Below the pieces are notes generated by a model, which ran no database searches, was not told the origin of the DNA, and saw only the letters and a program-made list of their open reading frames with translations. A stretch of DNA of 64,000 nucleotides, from positions 1-64,000 of the forward strand of contig NZ_SWKK01000014.1 in assembly GCF_005144745.1 (NCBI RefSeq). The letters run 5' to 3'. Below are positions 37,010 through 45,205 of the stretch, one piece after another. The DNA comes from Flavobacterium sp. ASW18X. Lineage in GTDB: Bacteria; Bacteroidota; Bacteroidia; Flavobacteriales; Flavobacteriaceae. A program made the translations under genes and the position numbers. Within the stretch, counting starts at the first letter, position 1. Each line of letters opens with the position of its first letter.

Positions 37010-38806
37010 TTATACTTTGTTACGTTTTCTGTCTACCTCTTTAAGATATACCTTTCTTAACCTTAAGTGGTTTGGCGTAACCTCTACATATTCATCTTTC
37101 TGTATGTATTCCAAGGCTTCTTCTAAAGAAAATTTAATTGCTGGTACAATCTTAGCCTTATCATCTGCTCCTGAAGAACGTACGTTAGACAGCTTTTTGG
37201 TTTTGGTAACGTTTACCGTCATATCATCTTGACGTGAATTTTCACCTATTACCTGGCCCTCATAAATATCCTCTCCTGGATCTACAAAGAATTTACCTCT
37301 ATCTTGTAATTTATCAATAGAATAAGGAATTGCAGTACCGGTTTCCATAGAAACAAGAGAACCGTTGATTCTACCTGCAATGTCTCCTTTAAGTGGTTGG
37401 TATTCCACAAAACGGTGTGCCATTATAGCTTCACCAGCTGTTGCAGTTAATAACTGGTTTCTTAAACCAATAATACCTCTAGACGGAATCATAAATTCGC
37501 ACAACATACGCGAACCTTTGGCTTCCATACTCACCATTTCACCTTTACGTACAGATACCATTTCTACAGCTTTACCAGATACTTCTTCTGGTAAATCTAT
37601 TGTCAATTGCTCTATTGGCTCGCATTTAACGCCATCAACCTCTTTAATGATTACCTGTGGCTGACCAATTTGTAACTCGTACCCTTCTCTACGCATGGTT
37701 TCTATAAGTACAGATAAGTGTAATACACCACGCCCAAATACTAAAAATTTATCTGCGCTATCTGTTTCTTGCACTCTTAGCGCCAAGTTCTTCTCTAATT
37801 CTTTTTCTAGACGTTCTTTAATGTGTCTAGAAGTCACGAACTTACCGTCTTTACCAAAGAATGGACTGTCATTAATAGTAAATAACATACTCATGGTAGG
37901 CTCGTCTATAGCAATAGTCTTAAGCGCTTCTGGATTTTCTATATCTGCAACGGTATCACCAATTTCAAAACCTTCCATACCTACAATAGCACAGATATCT
38001 CCGGTTTGAATTTGCTCTACCTTTACGCGTCCTAAACCTTCAAAAACGTATAGTTCTTTTATTTTAGACTTTACAACTTTACCATCTCGCTTAACCAATG
38101 ATACTTGTTGTCCTTCTTTTAAAGTGCCACGTTGTAATCTACCAATTGCAATTCTCCCTGTAAAAGAAGAGAAATCTAAAGAGGTGATTAACATCTGTGT
38201 AGTACCCTGTTCTGGTTTAAATTCTGGAACGTGGTCTAGCACCATATCTAATAATGGCTCAATATTTTCGGTTGGTTTTTTCCAATCCTCACCCATCCAG
38301 TTGTTCTTTGCAGAACCATATACCGTAGGGAAATCTAATTGCCATTCTTCTGCACCCAACTCAAACATTAGGTCAAACACCTTTTCGTGTACACCTTCTG
38401 GGTCACAGTTTTCTTTATCTACCTTGTTTACAACAACACAAGGTTTTAACCCTAATTCAATGGCCTTTTGCAACACAAAACGTGTTTGTGGCATAGGACC
38501 TTCAAAAGCATCTACCAACAAAAGAACACCATCTGCCATGTTTAAAACACGCTCTACCTCACCACCAAAATCGGCGTGACCAGGAGTATCAATGATATTA
38601 ATTTTGGTATCCTTATAGATAACGGAAACGTTCTTAGAAACAATTGTAATTCCTCTTTCTCGTTCCAAATCGTTGTTGTCCAAGATTAAATCTCCTTTGT
38701 TTTCGTTCTCACGAAACAACTGACAGTGAAACATAATTTTGTCTACCAAGGTAGTTTTACCGTGGTCTACGTGCGCTATGATAGCGATGTTCTTGATTTT
38801 CTGCAT
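37010..38806 (-). CDS. typA: Ribosome-associated GTPase BipA/TypA
   Basis: Translational GTPase that acts on the ribosome during stress, low temperature and 50S assembly. The product is 598 residues: G1 AHVDHGKTT, G2 ERERGITI, G3 DTPGHADFGGEV and G4 NKVDKE, followed by the EF-G-like domains and the TypA-specific C-terminus. The start is set at the ATG at 38806. The frame continues to 38827, but that TTG is the end of the -7 box at 38825-38832. Confidence 0.97.
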   Translation of the reverse strand: MQKIKNIAIIAHVDHGKTTLVDKIMFHCQLFRENENKGDLILDNNDLERERGITIVSKNVSVIYKDTKINIIDTPGHADFGGEVERVLNMADGVLLLVDAFEGPMPQTRFVLQKAIELGLKPCVVVNKVDKENCDPEGVHEKVFDLMFELGAEEWQLDFPTVYGSAKNNWMGEDWKKPTENIEPLLDMVLDHVPEFKPEQGTTQMLITSLDFSSFTGRIAIGRLQRGTLKEGQQVSLVKRDGKVVKSKIKELYVFEGLGRVKVEQIQTGDICAIVGMEGFEIGDTVADIENPEALKTIAIDEPTMSMLFTINDSPFFGKDGKFVTSRHIKERLEKELEKNLALRVQETDSADKFLVFGRGVLHLSVLIETMRREGYELQIGQPQVIIKEVDGVKCEPIEQLTIDLPEEVSGKAVEMVSVRKGEMVSMEAKGSRMLCEFMIPSRGIIGLRNQLLTATAGEAIMAHRFVEYQPLKGDIAGRINGSLVSMETGTAIPYSIDKLQDRGKFFVDPGEDIYEGQVIGENSRQDDMTVNVTKTKKLSNVRSSGADDKAKIVPAIKFSLEEALEYIQKDEYVEVTPNHLRLRKVYLKEVDRKRNKV

Positions 38807-38824
38807 CTTCTGATAATAAGGGCG

Positions 38825-38832
38825 CAAAATTA
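38825..38832 (-). promoter_or_regulatory. typA promoter -7 box
   Basis: The minus strand reads TAATTTTG (TAnnTTTG), 18 nt upstream of the ATG at 38806. It overlaps the upstream in-frame TTG and so rules that start out. Confidence 0.6.
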
Positions 38833-38939
38833 CATTGTTTTTTTTGCATTCTTATTTTACCTAACAAAAAAATAATCTGATTTTGGGATTTTAAGTCTAT
38901 TTATGTCTATTATTCCCTTTAATTGAAAAAATAGAACCC

Positions 38940-39530
38940 TTAGTAACTTACTCCAAAATCTGCCTGTTGCTTTCTGCGTTTGGTGGCCACCCAACCAAAA
39001 GTGAAGTTTAGCATTGGCCCATGACCATTTAAAACACCATCGCCACGGTAATAACCATAACCCGCTTCTATACTGTAATTAAATCCTTTTTTAATGGTAC
39101 GTTGTATGCCGTAAACCCCACCATAAAATGCCACTGCAAAGTCTTTATCCGGTGCCATATTTTGAGACAATTGTAGTTTTCCCCAGAAGATAGACCGGGC
39201 GGGAGCCAAATAGTTGGCCGAATTGCCTATTACATTTTTATTGGCATCCAAACGTTTTTGAATGTTATGGTAATACCTAATACGAGTATGCCATGCGTAA
39301 CCAAAAGTGTATCCTTCTTGATATGTTGCCAGGCCAGGTGAAAAACTGGTAGATGCGGTTACATTACGTAGTAAACCAATTTCATATCTAAATCCAGGTC
39401 CTAAAAGGTTAAAGGTTACTTGGTGTTTTTCTAAATGTAATAACCCAGTACCTCTTTCACTTAAGCGATACTGCGCTTGTATGGTTGGTAATGCTGTAAG
39501 GCAAAATACTAGCCAAAGAATACGTTTCAT
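38940..39530 (-). CDS. Small outer-membrane barrel, tandem paralogue A
   Basis: A 196-residue protein with a signal peptide (to TIQAQ, ~20) and beta-rich sequence. Its architecture matches the next gene (39614): QVTFNLLGPGFRYEIGL, TRIRYYHNIQKRLDANKNVIGNSANYLAP, GGVYGIQRTIKKGFNYSIEAG and a closing LNFTFGWV strand. Function unknown. The leader AAACAAnCCATCATGAA is shared with the paralogue. Confidence 0.78.
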   Translation of the reverse strand: MKRILWLVFCLTALPTIQAQYRLSERGTGLLHLEKHQVTFNLLGPGFRYEIGLLRNVTASTSFSPGLATYQEGYTFGYAWHTRIRYYHNIQKRLDANKNVIGNSANYLAPARSIFWGKLQLSQNMAPDKDFAVAFYGGVYGIQRTIKKGFNYSIEAGYGYYRGDGVLNGHGPMLNFTFGWVATKRRKQQADFGVSY

Positions 39531-39613
39531 GATGGTTGTTTAGGGCATAAGATAATTTTCTTATACCCTATGACAGTCGGCTTTAGCTAATTTTTAGGAT
39601 TTTAACTGATAAG

Positions 39614-40156
39614 TTATCGTCTTGACTTCCCCAACACAAAGCCCAGTTTTAGTGCTGTAGCTATGGCAAAACCACCATCGTATTCTGAAAAGAGATATGC
39701 AGGCCCCACTTCAAACCGAAACTGCAAACCTTTCTTACCCGTACGCTGCAATCCGTAAACTGCACCTGCCAATGCAAAATAGTCCTCGTAATAATCCAAG
39801 TCGCCAATAAATGCCTTTCCGCCTTGTACCGCCAACAATGGCGCTATATAGTTCCCAGAATTGCCAGCAATATTTTTGCCTTTAGACAATCTTCTATCAA
39901 AATTTAAGTAGTTGCGGTACTGCAAACGACCAATCGGGTAAATACCAAAACCACTTTCTGAAAATGAAGATTCCACATACTGAAAGCCAATCGTTCCCTC
40001 CAGAGCCATGGTAGATTTGTCTCCTACCGCTGCCTCATAAATTACCCCGGGCAACAGCAGATTAAGTGTTATTTGCGATTCTTCTACCTGTCTATTCTGT
40101 GCCATAACAGGCATAATTAGCCCTATGGCCAATAGTGTGGTGTAAATGATTTTCAT
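39614..40156 (-). CDS. Small outer-membrane barrel, tandem paralogue B
   Basis: A 180-residue protein. The ATG at 40156 is chosen over 40174 because it directly precedes the signal peptide (MKIIYTTLLAIGL to MAQ) and has the same leader as paralogue A. The sequence parallels its neighbour: QITLNLLLPGVIYEAAV, LQYRNYLNFDRRLSKGKNIAGNSGNYIAP, GAVYGLQRTGKKGLQFRFEVG. The shared GNS(A/G)NYIAP and YGLQRT segments make a tandem duplication clear. Divergent from kdsA. Confidence 0.78.
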   Translation of the reverse strand: MKIIYTTLLAIGLIMPVMAQNRQVEESQITLNLLLPGVIYEAAVGDKSTMALEGTIGFQYVESSFSESGFGIYPIGRLQYRNYLNFDRRLSKGKNIAGNSGNYIAPLLAVQGGKAFIGDLDYYEDYFALAGAVYGLQRTGKKGLQFRFEVGPAYLFSEYDGGFAIATALKLGFVLGKSRR

Positions 40157-40203
40157 GATGGATTGTTTAAGCATTTAGGCTATCAAATAATGAGCCAAAA
40201 AAG

Positions 40204-40211
40204 TATCTTTG
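40204..40211 (+). promoter_or_regulatory. kdsA promoter -7 box
   Basis: TATCTTTG lies 15 nt before the ATG at 40227. The TTG of the longer frame (40209) sits within this box. Confidence 0.6.
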
Positions 40212-40226
40212 TCAAAATACTACATT

Positions 40227-41045
40227 ATGAATCTTTCTTTAATACCGCAACTAAAACATGCCCAAAGCGATAACTTTTTTTTACTATCTGGCCCCTGTGC
40301 CATCGAGGGCGAAGACATGGCCATGCGTATTGCGGAGCATATTGTTACGGTAACGGACAAGCTTAAGATACCTTACGTATTTAAAGGAAGTTTTAAAAAA
40401 GCCAACCGCAGCAGAGTAGATTCTTTTACTGGAATTGGCGATGAAAAAGCACTTAAAATCCTTAGAAAAGTTTCCGAAACATTTGAAGTACCTACTATAA
40501 CGGATATACATGAAATCTCGGATGCAGCCATGGCTGCAGCATATGTAGATGTATTACAGATTCCCGCTTTTTTGGTAAGACAAACAGATTTAGTAGTTGC
40601 TGCCGCTGAAACTGGAAAAGTTGTAAACTTAAAAAAGGGACAGTTTATGAGCCCAGAAAGCATGCAACACGCCGTAAATAAAGTTAAGGAAAGTAATAAT
40701 GACCAAGTTTGGATTACGGACCGTGGTACCATGTTCGGTTATCAAGATATGATTGTAGATTTTAGAGGCGTACCCACTATGAAGCAATATGCTCCAGTGG
40801 TCTTAGATGTAACCCACTCTTTACAGCAACCCAACCAAGCTTCTGGCGTTACTGGTGGTAGGCCGGCATTAATTGGCACTATGGCAAGAGCAGGTATTGC
40901 TGCAGGCGTAGATGGCATCTTTATGGAAACACACTTTGACCCAAAAAACGCAAAAAGTGATGGCGCAAATATGCTGGACTTAAGTCTTTTAGAGAAAGTT
41001 CTTACCGATTTAACCGCTATAAAAAGAACCATCAATTCTTTATAA
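40227..41045 (+). CDS. kdsA: 3-deoxy-8-phosphooctulonate synthase
   Basis: Condenses arabinose 5-phosphate with phosphoenolpyruvate to KDO-8-phosphate for the lipopolysaccharide core. The 272-residue product has the KdsA core: LLSGPCAIEG, YVFKGSFKKANRSR, TDIHE, LQIPAFLVRQTDL, NLKKGQFMSP and DVTHSLQQPN, ending in GVDGIFMETHFDP. The ATG at 40227 is chosen; the frame extends to a TTG at 40209, which lies in the promoter box. Confidence 0.96.
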   Translation: MNLSLIPQLKHAQSDNFFLLSGPCAIEGEDMAMRIAEHIVTVTDKLKIPYVFKGSFKKANRSRVDSFTGIGDEKALKILRKVSETFEVPTITDIHEISDAAMAAAYVDVLQIPAFLVRQTDLVVAAAETGKVVNLKKGQFMSPESMQHAVNKVKESNNDQVWITDRGTMFGYQDMIVDFRGVPTMKQYAPVVLDVTHSLQQPNQASGVTGGRPALIGTMARAGIAAGVDGIFMETHFDPKNAKSDGANMLDLSLLEKVLTDLTAIKRTINSL

Positions 41046-41070
41046 GTTACCTAATTCGCAACCAGCATTA

Positions 41071-41439
41071 CTAAGTTTTATAGAAACCGCAACCCCTAAG
41101 CTGGTATGCCTCTTCTAACACCTCATGCAAAACTTGGTCATCTATTGCTTCTAGAGAAGAATACCGGAGTGATTTTACCACTTTACGATTTTCGGAATTC
41201 ATTTTGTCTAAATGCTTGGTTAAATGTGCGGAATTCCAAAAAGCGATGTCAACATATTTGTTTTTGTGCGAAGCATTTAAATAACAAATTGGGCTTTTAC
41301 CCACATAAAAACAGGGGATATTCCATTTGTATTTGAGTTCCACATCTGGTACTAAGCTTTGTATGGTCATTTGTAAGTGAAGTAGTATGCTACGGTACGG
41401 TTCTGGTTGATTAAGTATGTAGGCCTCGGCTGGATTCAT
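41071..41439 (-). CDS. DUF1801 domain protein
   Basis: A 122-residue cytoplasmic protein of the DUF1801 (YdhG-like) group: MNPAEAYILNQPEPYRSILLHLQMTI, then ELKYKWNIPCFYVGKSPICYLNAS and a C-terminal helix. The IPCF.Y motif in the middle is the family mark. Biochemical role unknown. It converges with kdsA and precedes two small paralogous genes on the same strand. Confidence 0.88.
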   Translation of the reverse strand: MNPAEAYILNQPEPYRSILLHLQMTIQSLVPDVELKYKWNIPCFYVGKSPICYLNASHKNKYVDIAFWNSAHLTKHLDKMNSENRKVVKSLRYSSLEAIDDQVLHEVLEEAYQLRGCGFYKT

Positions 41440-41464
41440 TTTATTCTCACAGGCATTAAAATTA

Positions 41465-41746
41465 TTAATTTACCAAATCTAACTTACTACGCTCCCCATT
41501 CATAAAAGCCTCAAAGTTCTTGAAGTTATTTTCTCTGTACTTAAGAGGTGTTTCCTTTGCCACTTCTATTTTACCAGATTCTATGTGTACATTAAAACTG
41601 AAAGAAGAAAAATCTCCACTACAATCTTGGTCAAAATGCTCTAATAGGTAACGAAATAGTTTAGGGCGTATAAGATACTCCAACTCTATACGCTTCTTTT
41701 CTTGAGCCTCTCTGGTGGTTGGATTATATATCCAATTAATTTTCAC
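41465..41746 (-). CDS. Unknown 93-residue protein, tandem paralogue 1
   Basis: Not recognised. It is clearly homologous to the next gene (41860): both open with NWI.(N/S)P, then E.EY.IRPK..R.LL..F, an acidic-Cys patch (DQDCSGDFSSF versus EDECCTDFSCF), and K(E/D)TP.(K/E)Y. It has no signal peptide and no membrane segment, so it is cytoplasmic. The shared Cys and acidic residues could bind a metal, which is inference only. Confidence 0.72.
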   Translation of the reverse strand: MKINWIYNPTTREAQEKKRIELEYLIRPKLFRYLLEHFDQDCSGDFSSFSFNVHIESGKIEVAKETPLKYRENNFKNFEAFMNGERSKLDLVN

Positions 41747-41859
41747 TTTTTAATTGTGTTTATCTTGGAACAAAGTACAAAAAATACCCTTATTATCAAT
41801 TGGTTATAAATCCTAATCGGTAAAGGGATTAATTTTCCCCTTAAAACAACGATGTCTAA

Positions 41860-42129
41860 TTAAAAAGCTACAGGCACTTTACCAAACTCCGCTTTAAAGG
41901 CCTTCTTAATTTTTTTCTTGTATTCCTTTGGGGTATCCTTTGCAATACGCACAATTCTCTGGTCCAAGTCTACATCAAAATAGAAACAAGAAAAATCTGT
42001 GCAACATTCATCTTCAAAAGTTGCTAGTAATATACGCACGATTTTTGGTCGTATTGCGTACTCCATTTCCCTCTTCGCTTCATAAAAGTCAGCGGAAGCC
42101 TCTGGAGATTGAATCCAATTAAAATACAT
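41860..42129 (-). CDS. Unknown 89-residue protein, tandem paralogue 2
   Basis: Not recognised; paralogue of 41465-41746 (about one third identical by eye). It carries an ECC.DFSC patch around residues 41-47 with three cysteines. The start is supported by a perfect -7 box (TAAATTTG, 42152-42159) 22 nt upstream. A 113-nt AT-rich gap separates the two paralogues. Confidence 0.74.
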   Translation of the reverse strand: MYFNWIQSPEASADFYEAKREMEYAIRPKIVRILLATFEDECCTDFSCFYFDVDLDQRIVRIAKDTPKEYKKKIKKAFKAEFGKVPVAF

Positions 42130-42151
42130 TTGATTAACGTAAAAGAAAGGT

Positions 42152-42159
42152 CAAATTTA
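42152..42159 (-). promoter_or_regulatory. -7 box for the small paralogue pair
   Basis: The minus strand reads TAAATTTG, 22 nt upstream of the ATG at 42129. Confidence 0.55.
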
Positions 42160-42203
42160 CATTTATTTAACATAAATGCAAATTTTTTTATAACTCTTTA
42201 AAT

Positions 42204-43403
42204 TTAACCCAACACATAATCAGCAAGATATTGGTATCGCTGCGTTAATTGCCCACCCTTCGTCATCCTTGCTCTTTCTAAGATACCGTCTTTATCATTA
42301 TTAAAAAAGGCAGGAATTACGTGTGTCATAAATGCTTCTCCAAAGCCCCCACTAGCGTCTCTAGGTAATTCTGCAGGCAAATTATCTACAGCCATTACTG
42401 CAATAGCGTCTTTGTGTAAGAAATCTACTTCTTTCTCCGTATGGGCATCATAACCGTAAATGGGTTCTGCAATGGTAGATGGTTTAATGGTACTTGCCAC
42501 TGGCCCATCTATATCACAACTTATATCTGCTACAACCTTTATCTTAAAATCTGGGTGCTTTGCATCTTCTCTAGTAAATAAGTACGGTGCTCCATCTCCA
42601 TAAAAATGCCCTGCAATGAACATGTTTGACACTTTTGCAAAACGGAAGAAATTAGATTCGTATCCAGATGGATCATTAAAAAACGCTTGCTTATCCCCAT
42701 CTGAACCGTCTTTAGGTTTATTATAATCCAATACATCTATCTGGCAATACACGGCCTCTTGATATTCTTTAGTTAAATAGTCTGCAACGCTAACCTCTTT
42801 AATACCCATACCATCTAGCATTTCTTTAGCACCATTACCTACTCTGCCCATACCAGTAAGCACAATTTTAATGGCTGGCAATGTTATTTTATTGAGTTCT
42901 GTGATTAATGCAGCTTGGTCCTTAAGGTTTTCTGCTTTGGGTAAGTTAAAAGATTGTTCTTTGAGACCAAATGCTCTTATCCCATTATAAGCACCTACAA
43001 TACCTGCATACCTACCAAAGGCTACTAAACGTTGGCCTTGGGTATTGGTAATTACTTCATGATCATACAATTCTATATTCTTATCTAATATAGCCCTAAG
43101 CAAATCTCTATTGTAAGGTTGCTTTTTTATGGTATGCGAAAAGAAAAAGTATTTTTTATTGGGTAGCAATGCATTTATCGGCACTTCTTTTACACCTAAA
43201 AGTACATCACAACTTTCCATAGCATCTTGTACCGGCACTCCTGCATCTAAATATTCTTGGTCTGTAAACACCCGAATAGATGACGGCTCTACAACGAGTT
43301 GTGCCGCTGGATAGGTTTCCATGACGGTTTGGCATAATTCTGGCGGCAACACTACGCGCTTATCTGGTGGATTTTTACGTTCTTGTATGATTCCGAATTT
43401 CAT
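42204..43403 (-). CDS. Saccharopine/alanine dehydrogenase-like NAD(P) oxidoreductase
   Basis: A 399-residue dehydrogenase of the AlaDH/PNT-Lys1 superfamily. The start MKFGIIQERKNPPDKRVVL at 43403 is the standard N-terminus; the 18-residue extension to 43457 is unlikely. Features include FFFSHTIKKQ, YDHEVI with RLVAFGRYAGIVG, the nucleotide loop LTGMGRVGNGA (~183-193) and DISCDIDGPVASTIKPSTIAEP. These are closest, from memory, to Lys1-type saccharopine dehydrogenases (lysine-forming). The true substrate in this organism is uncertain. Confidence 0.82.
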   Translation of the reverse strand: MKFGIIQERKNPPDKRVVLPPELCQTVMETYPAAQLVVEPSSIRVFTDQEYLDAGVPVQDAMESCDVLLGVKEVPINALLPNKKYFFFSHTIKKQPYNRDLLRAILDKNIELYDHEVITNTQGQRLVAFGRYAGIVGAYNGIRAFGLKEQSFNLPKAENLKDQAALITELNKITLPAIKIVLTGMGRVGNGAKEMLDGMGIKEVSVADYLTKEYQEAVYCQIDVLDYNKPKDGSDGDKQAFFNDPSGYESNFFRFAKVSNMFIAGHFYGDGAPYLFTREDAKHPDFKIKVVADISCDIDGPVASTIKPSTIAEPIYGYDAHTEKEVDFLHKDAIAVMAVDNLPAELPRDASGGFGEAFMTHVIPAFFNNDKDGILERARMTKGGQLTQRYQYLADYVLG

Positions 43404-43485
43404 TACAGTTGTGGTATAATTTTTGTCTAAATTACCTAGATTGCTAAGGTTGCACAAACTTTTTAGTTGTTTGGTGAAATACTGT

Positions 43486-43493
43486 TACCTTTG
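43486..43493 (+). promoter_or_regulatory. Promoter -7 box for the structured RNA/ssrA region
   Basis: TACCTTTG followed by CGGTCC is a strong stable-RNA-type promoter in this phylum; a TTG at 43467-43469 may be the upstream element. Transcription would start near 43500, right before the structured element. Confidence 0.65.
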
Positions 43494-43500
43494 CGGTCCG

Positions 43501-43659
43501 TTTTCCCGAAAGGGAAAATGTGCGTTAGGGATTGCGGCTTTGTTGGAGCTCTTCTTTTTACTCTTGAAAAGGATAAATAGAAAGCGACTGCCAAAAGCCC
43601 GACCTGCCAAGGCAGGGAACGCCCTACCGTTCTTTGAAAAAAGTGGGCAGTATTTTTTT
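43501..43659 (+). ncRNA. Structured intergenic RNA element upstream of ssrA
   Basis: A hairpin TTTTCCC-gaaa-GGGAAAA (43501-43518) is followed by a folded block. GCGTT (43522-43526) can pair with AACGC (43619-43623), GGG (43528-43530) with CCC (43598-43600), and CCTGCC-aa-GGCAGG forms a tight hairpin (43603-43616). A GCCC...GTGGGC stem plus a T tract (43621-43659) could terminate it. From memory, blocks opening GCGTTAGGGAT and closing AGCCC...GGGAACGCCC recur between genes in Bacteroidota; I cannot name the family. It may be a separate small RNA or the leader of the tmRNA precursor. Confidence 0.5.
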
Positions 43660-43673
43660 ACTGACTTACTAAT

Positions 43674-44071
43674 GGGGCCGACTGGTTTTGACAGCGAGAC
43701 CAATGGCGGTGTAAGCATGCCGAGCTATGGGAATGATGCTCGTAAATACAATGTCTCAACTTTTTTAAATGGCGAGTCTAACTACGCTTTAGCTGCTTAA
43801 TTGACTGAATTATAGTAAGTCCAAGCCTAGTCGCGCAAGGCGCGAAAGCTGAATGTTCCATGGTAGCCCTTGTTGATGGCGACCAGTTTAGGAGCACCAT
43901 AAAAGTCAACACCGAATTGTTTGTGCTTCGGTAACAATTCTAAACAAAAGAAGCTAAGCTTAAGATAGGCGGTTTTGGGTCGGTCTTAAGTCGAAAAATG
44001 AACCAAGACTAAGCATGTAGAAAGCTCAGTTATTTCTTGTTTGGACGAGGGTTCGAATCCCTCCGGCTCCA
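43674..44071 (+). ncRNA. ssrA: Transfer-messenger RNA (tmRNA)
   Basis: Rescues stalled ribosomes by trans-translation. The 5' end GGGGCCG pairs with CGGCTCC at 44064-44070 (one G-T), forming the 7-bp acceptor. The tRNA-like domain has GGTTTTGACAG at the 5' side and the T-arm with GGTTCGAATCC at the 3' side. Base 44071 is the discriminator A; CCA is not encoded. The tag reading frame 43771-43800 encodes GESNYALAA and a TAA stop. Pseudoknot stems fill the middle. About 398 nt, a normal one-piece tmRNA. A hairpin terminator follows. Confidence 0.95.
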
Positions 44072-44078
44072 CTTTAAA
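44063..44078 (+). repeat. 16-bp direct repeat, copy 1 (ssrA 3' end)
   Basis: CCGGCTCCACTTTAAA spans the 3' acceptor strand of ssrA and the first bases beyond it. An identical copy lies at 44209-44224, 146 bp downstream, as expected of an attachment-site duplication at ssrA. Confidence 0.75.
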
Positions 44079-44113
44079 CCCTCGTAAGCCTAATGTTTAC
44101 GGGGGTTTATTTT
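44077..44113 (+). terminator. ssrA terminator
   Basis: An 11-bp stem with one G-T pair, AACCCTCGTAA/TTACGGGGGTT, is followed by TATTTTTT, directly after the tmRNA 3' end. Confidence 0.8.
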
Positions 44114-44149
44114 TTGCGTTTTTACCTACGGTATTCGAAGGCCTGGGCG

Positions 44150-44190
44150 GCAGGCTCGCTCCTGCACTAAAAAGGTCTACAAGACCTTTT
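44150..44190 (+). terminator. Two hairpins in the segment between the ssrA repeats
   Basis: GCAGG-ctcgct-CCTGC (44150-44165) is followed by a perfect AAAAGGTCT-aca-AGACCTTTT hairpin (44170-44190) with a short T tail. Both lie inside the segment bounded by the two 16-bp repeats. Confidence 0.5.
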
Positions 44191-44208
44191 CTTAACGTTT
44201 GGCCGTCC

Positions 44209-44224
44209 CCGGCTCCACTTTAAA
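44209..44224 (+). repeat. 16-bp direct repeat, copy 2
   Basis: Identical to the ssrA 3' end at 44063-44078 but without the T-arm before it, so it is not a second functional tmRNA end. It is followed by a hairpin terminator. Confidence 0.75.
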
Positions 44225-44248
44225 AACCACCTTATGGGTGGCTTTTTT
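44225..44248 (+). terminator. Terminator after the second ssrA-end repeat
   Basis: CCACC (44227-44231) and GGTGG (44237-44241) pair around a short loop, and CTTTTTTG follows. Confidence 0.7.
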
Positions 44249-44307
44249 GTTTATTTCTACATTTTAGCACAACTAATTGTACCCGTTGAGGGTTAACAAC
44301 TGCAATA

Positions 44308-44958
44308 TCATTTTATAGAATTGAAAGTCTGCTCTAGCTTTTCCTTAAAGAGAACTAAATGCGCTTTTAGCCCTAGCCAATCTTCCGCAGCAATTAAATC
44401 TGGTTTAAAAAGATTACCCCCCATACCAAATGCCTTTGCCCCTGCTTGGGCAAATGGACTTAGATTATCTATTGTGACACCTGCGGTGGGCATAAGTTCT
44501 ATTTGGTCTAGTGGAGCCAATACATCTGCTATATATTTTGGCCCAAGCTGGGTTGCAGGAAAAACCTTGACCATTCTAGCCCCTGCTTTTGAAGCAGTAT
44601 AAATTTCTGTGGGCGAATAAGCTCCAGGAAAGATAGGCACTGCTTTAGCAACACAATGCGCTATAACTGCCATATCTACCACTGGCGATACAATAAATTG
44701 TCCTCCTACTGCTACAACTGCATCTACTTGCTTGGCATCTAAAACAGTACCTGCCCCTATATTTAATTGCGTTTTAAAGGTTCTTGCTAATTCTTCAATG
44801 ATTTGAAGCGCATTCGGCGTATTCATGGTAATTTCTAAATTAGTAAACCCAGCATCAGCATATACTTCTGCAATCTGCATTACTTGTTTTACTGTATACC
44901 CCCTAAGAATACCAACCACAGGTGTTTTTTTAAAAAGGGATTCTGAAAAAGAACTCAT
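44308..44958 (-). CDS. eda: KDPG/KHG aldolase
   Basis: Cleaves 2-keto-3-deoxy-6-phosphogluconate to pyruvate and glyceraldehyde 3-phosphate (or 4-hydroxy-2-oxoglutarate to pyruvate and glyoxylate). The 216-residue class I aldolase shows catalytic Glu42 in LEITMNTP, NIGAGTVL near 67-73 and Schiff-base Lys131 in MVKVFPA. The companion kinase (kdgK) and dehydratase are not in the window, so the gene stands alone here between the ssrA repeats and the mobile remnants. It could be core or carried by the island. Confidence 0.93.
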   Translation of the reverse strand: MSSFSESLFKKTPVVGILRGYTVKQVMQIAEVYADAGFTNLEITMNTPNALQIIEELARTFKTQLNIGAGTVLDAKQVDAVVAVGGQFIVSPVVDMAVIAHCVAKAVPIFPGAYSPTEIYTASKAGARMVKVFPATQLGPKYIADVLAPLDQIELMPTAGVTIDNLSPFAQAGAKAFGMGGNLFKPDLIAAEDWLGLKAHLVLFKEKLEQTFNSIK

Positions 44959-45205
44959 TTGGTATATTTTATATTTAAACGTACATGGCTTGCTCTAGCT
45001 CCAAACAATTAACAGGTTCTAACCCGTGCTTTATAAGAAACCGAAGAGAACTAATGTAAACAAGTCCTAAAAGAACAACAACCAGAGTCTTTCTATACAA
45101 ATTTTAAAACATTGCAAACCCAATAAGTAAAGGGTTCAAAGTAAACAGTGTACAGTTTTTATCTAGTAGTTGTGGATTATAAGGTGAAGTATTTCTAAGG
45201 AATTA

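Noticed and set aside
40209-40226. TTG start of kdsA
   Set aside because: The TTG is part of the TATCTTTG promoter box; the ATG at 40227 gives the normal protein.
43423-43800. Open reading frame of 125 codons across the ssrA region
   Set aside because: It runs through the promoter, the structured element and the tmRNA; only its last nine codons (the GESNYALAA tag) are translated, by trans-translation.
44209-44224. Second tmRNA or tRNA gene ending in GGCTCCA
   Set aside because: There is no T-arm or 5' acceptor strand before it; only the 16-bp end is duplicated.
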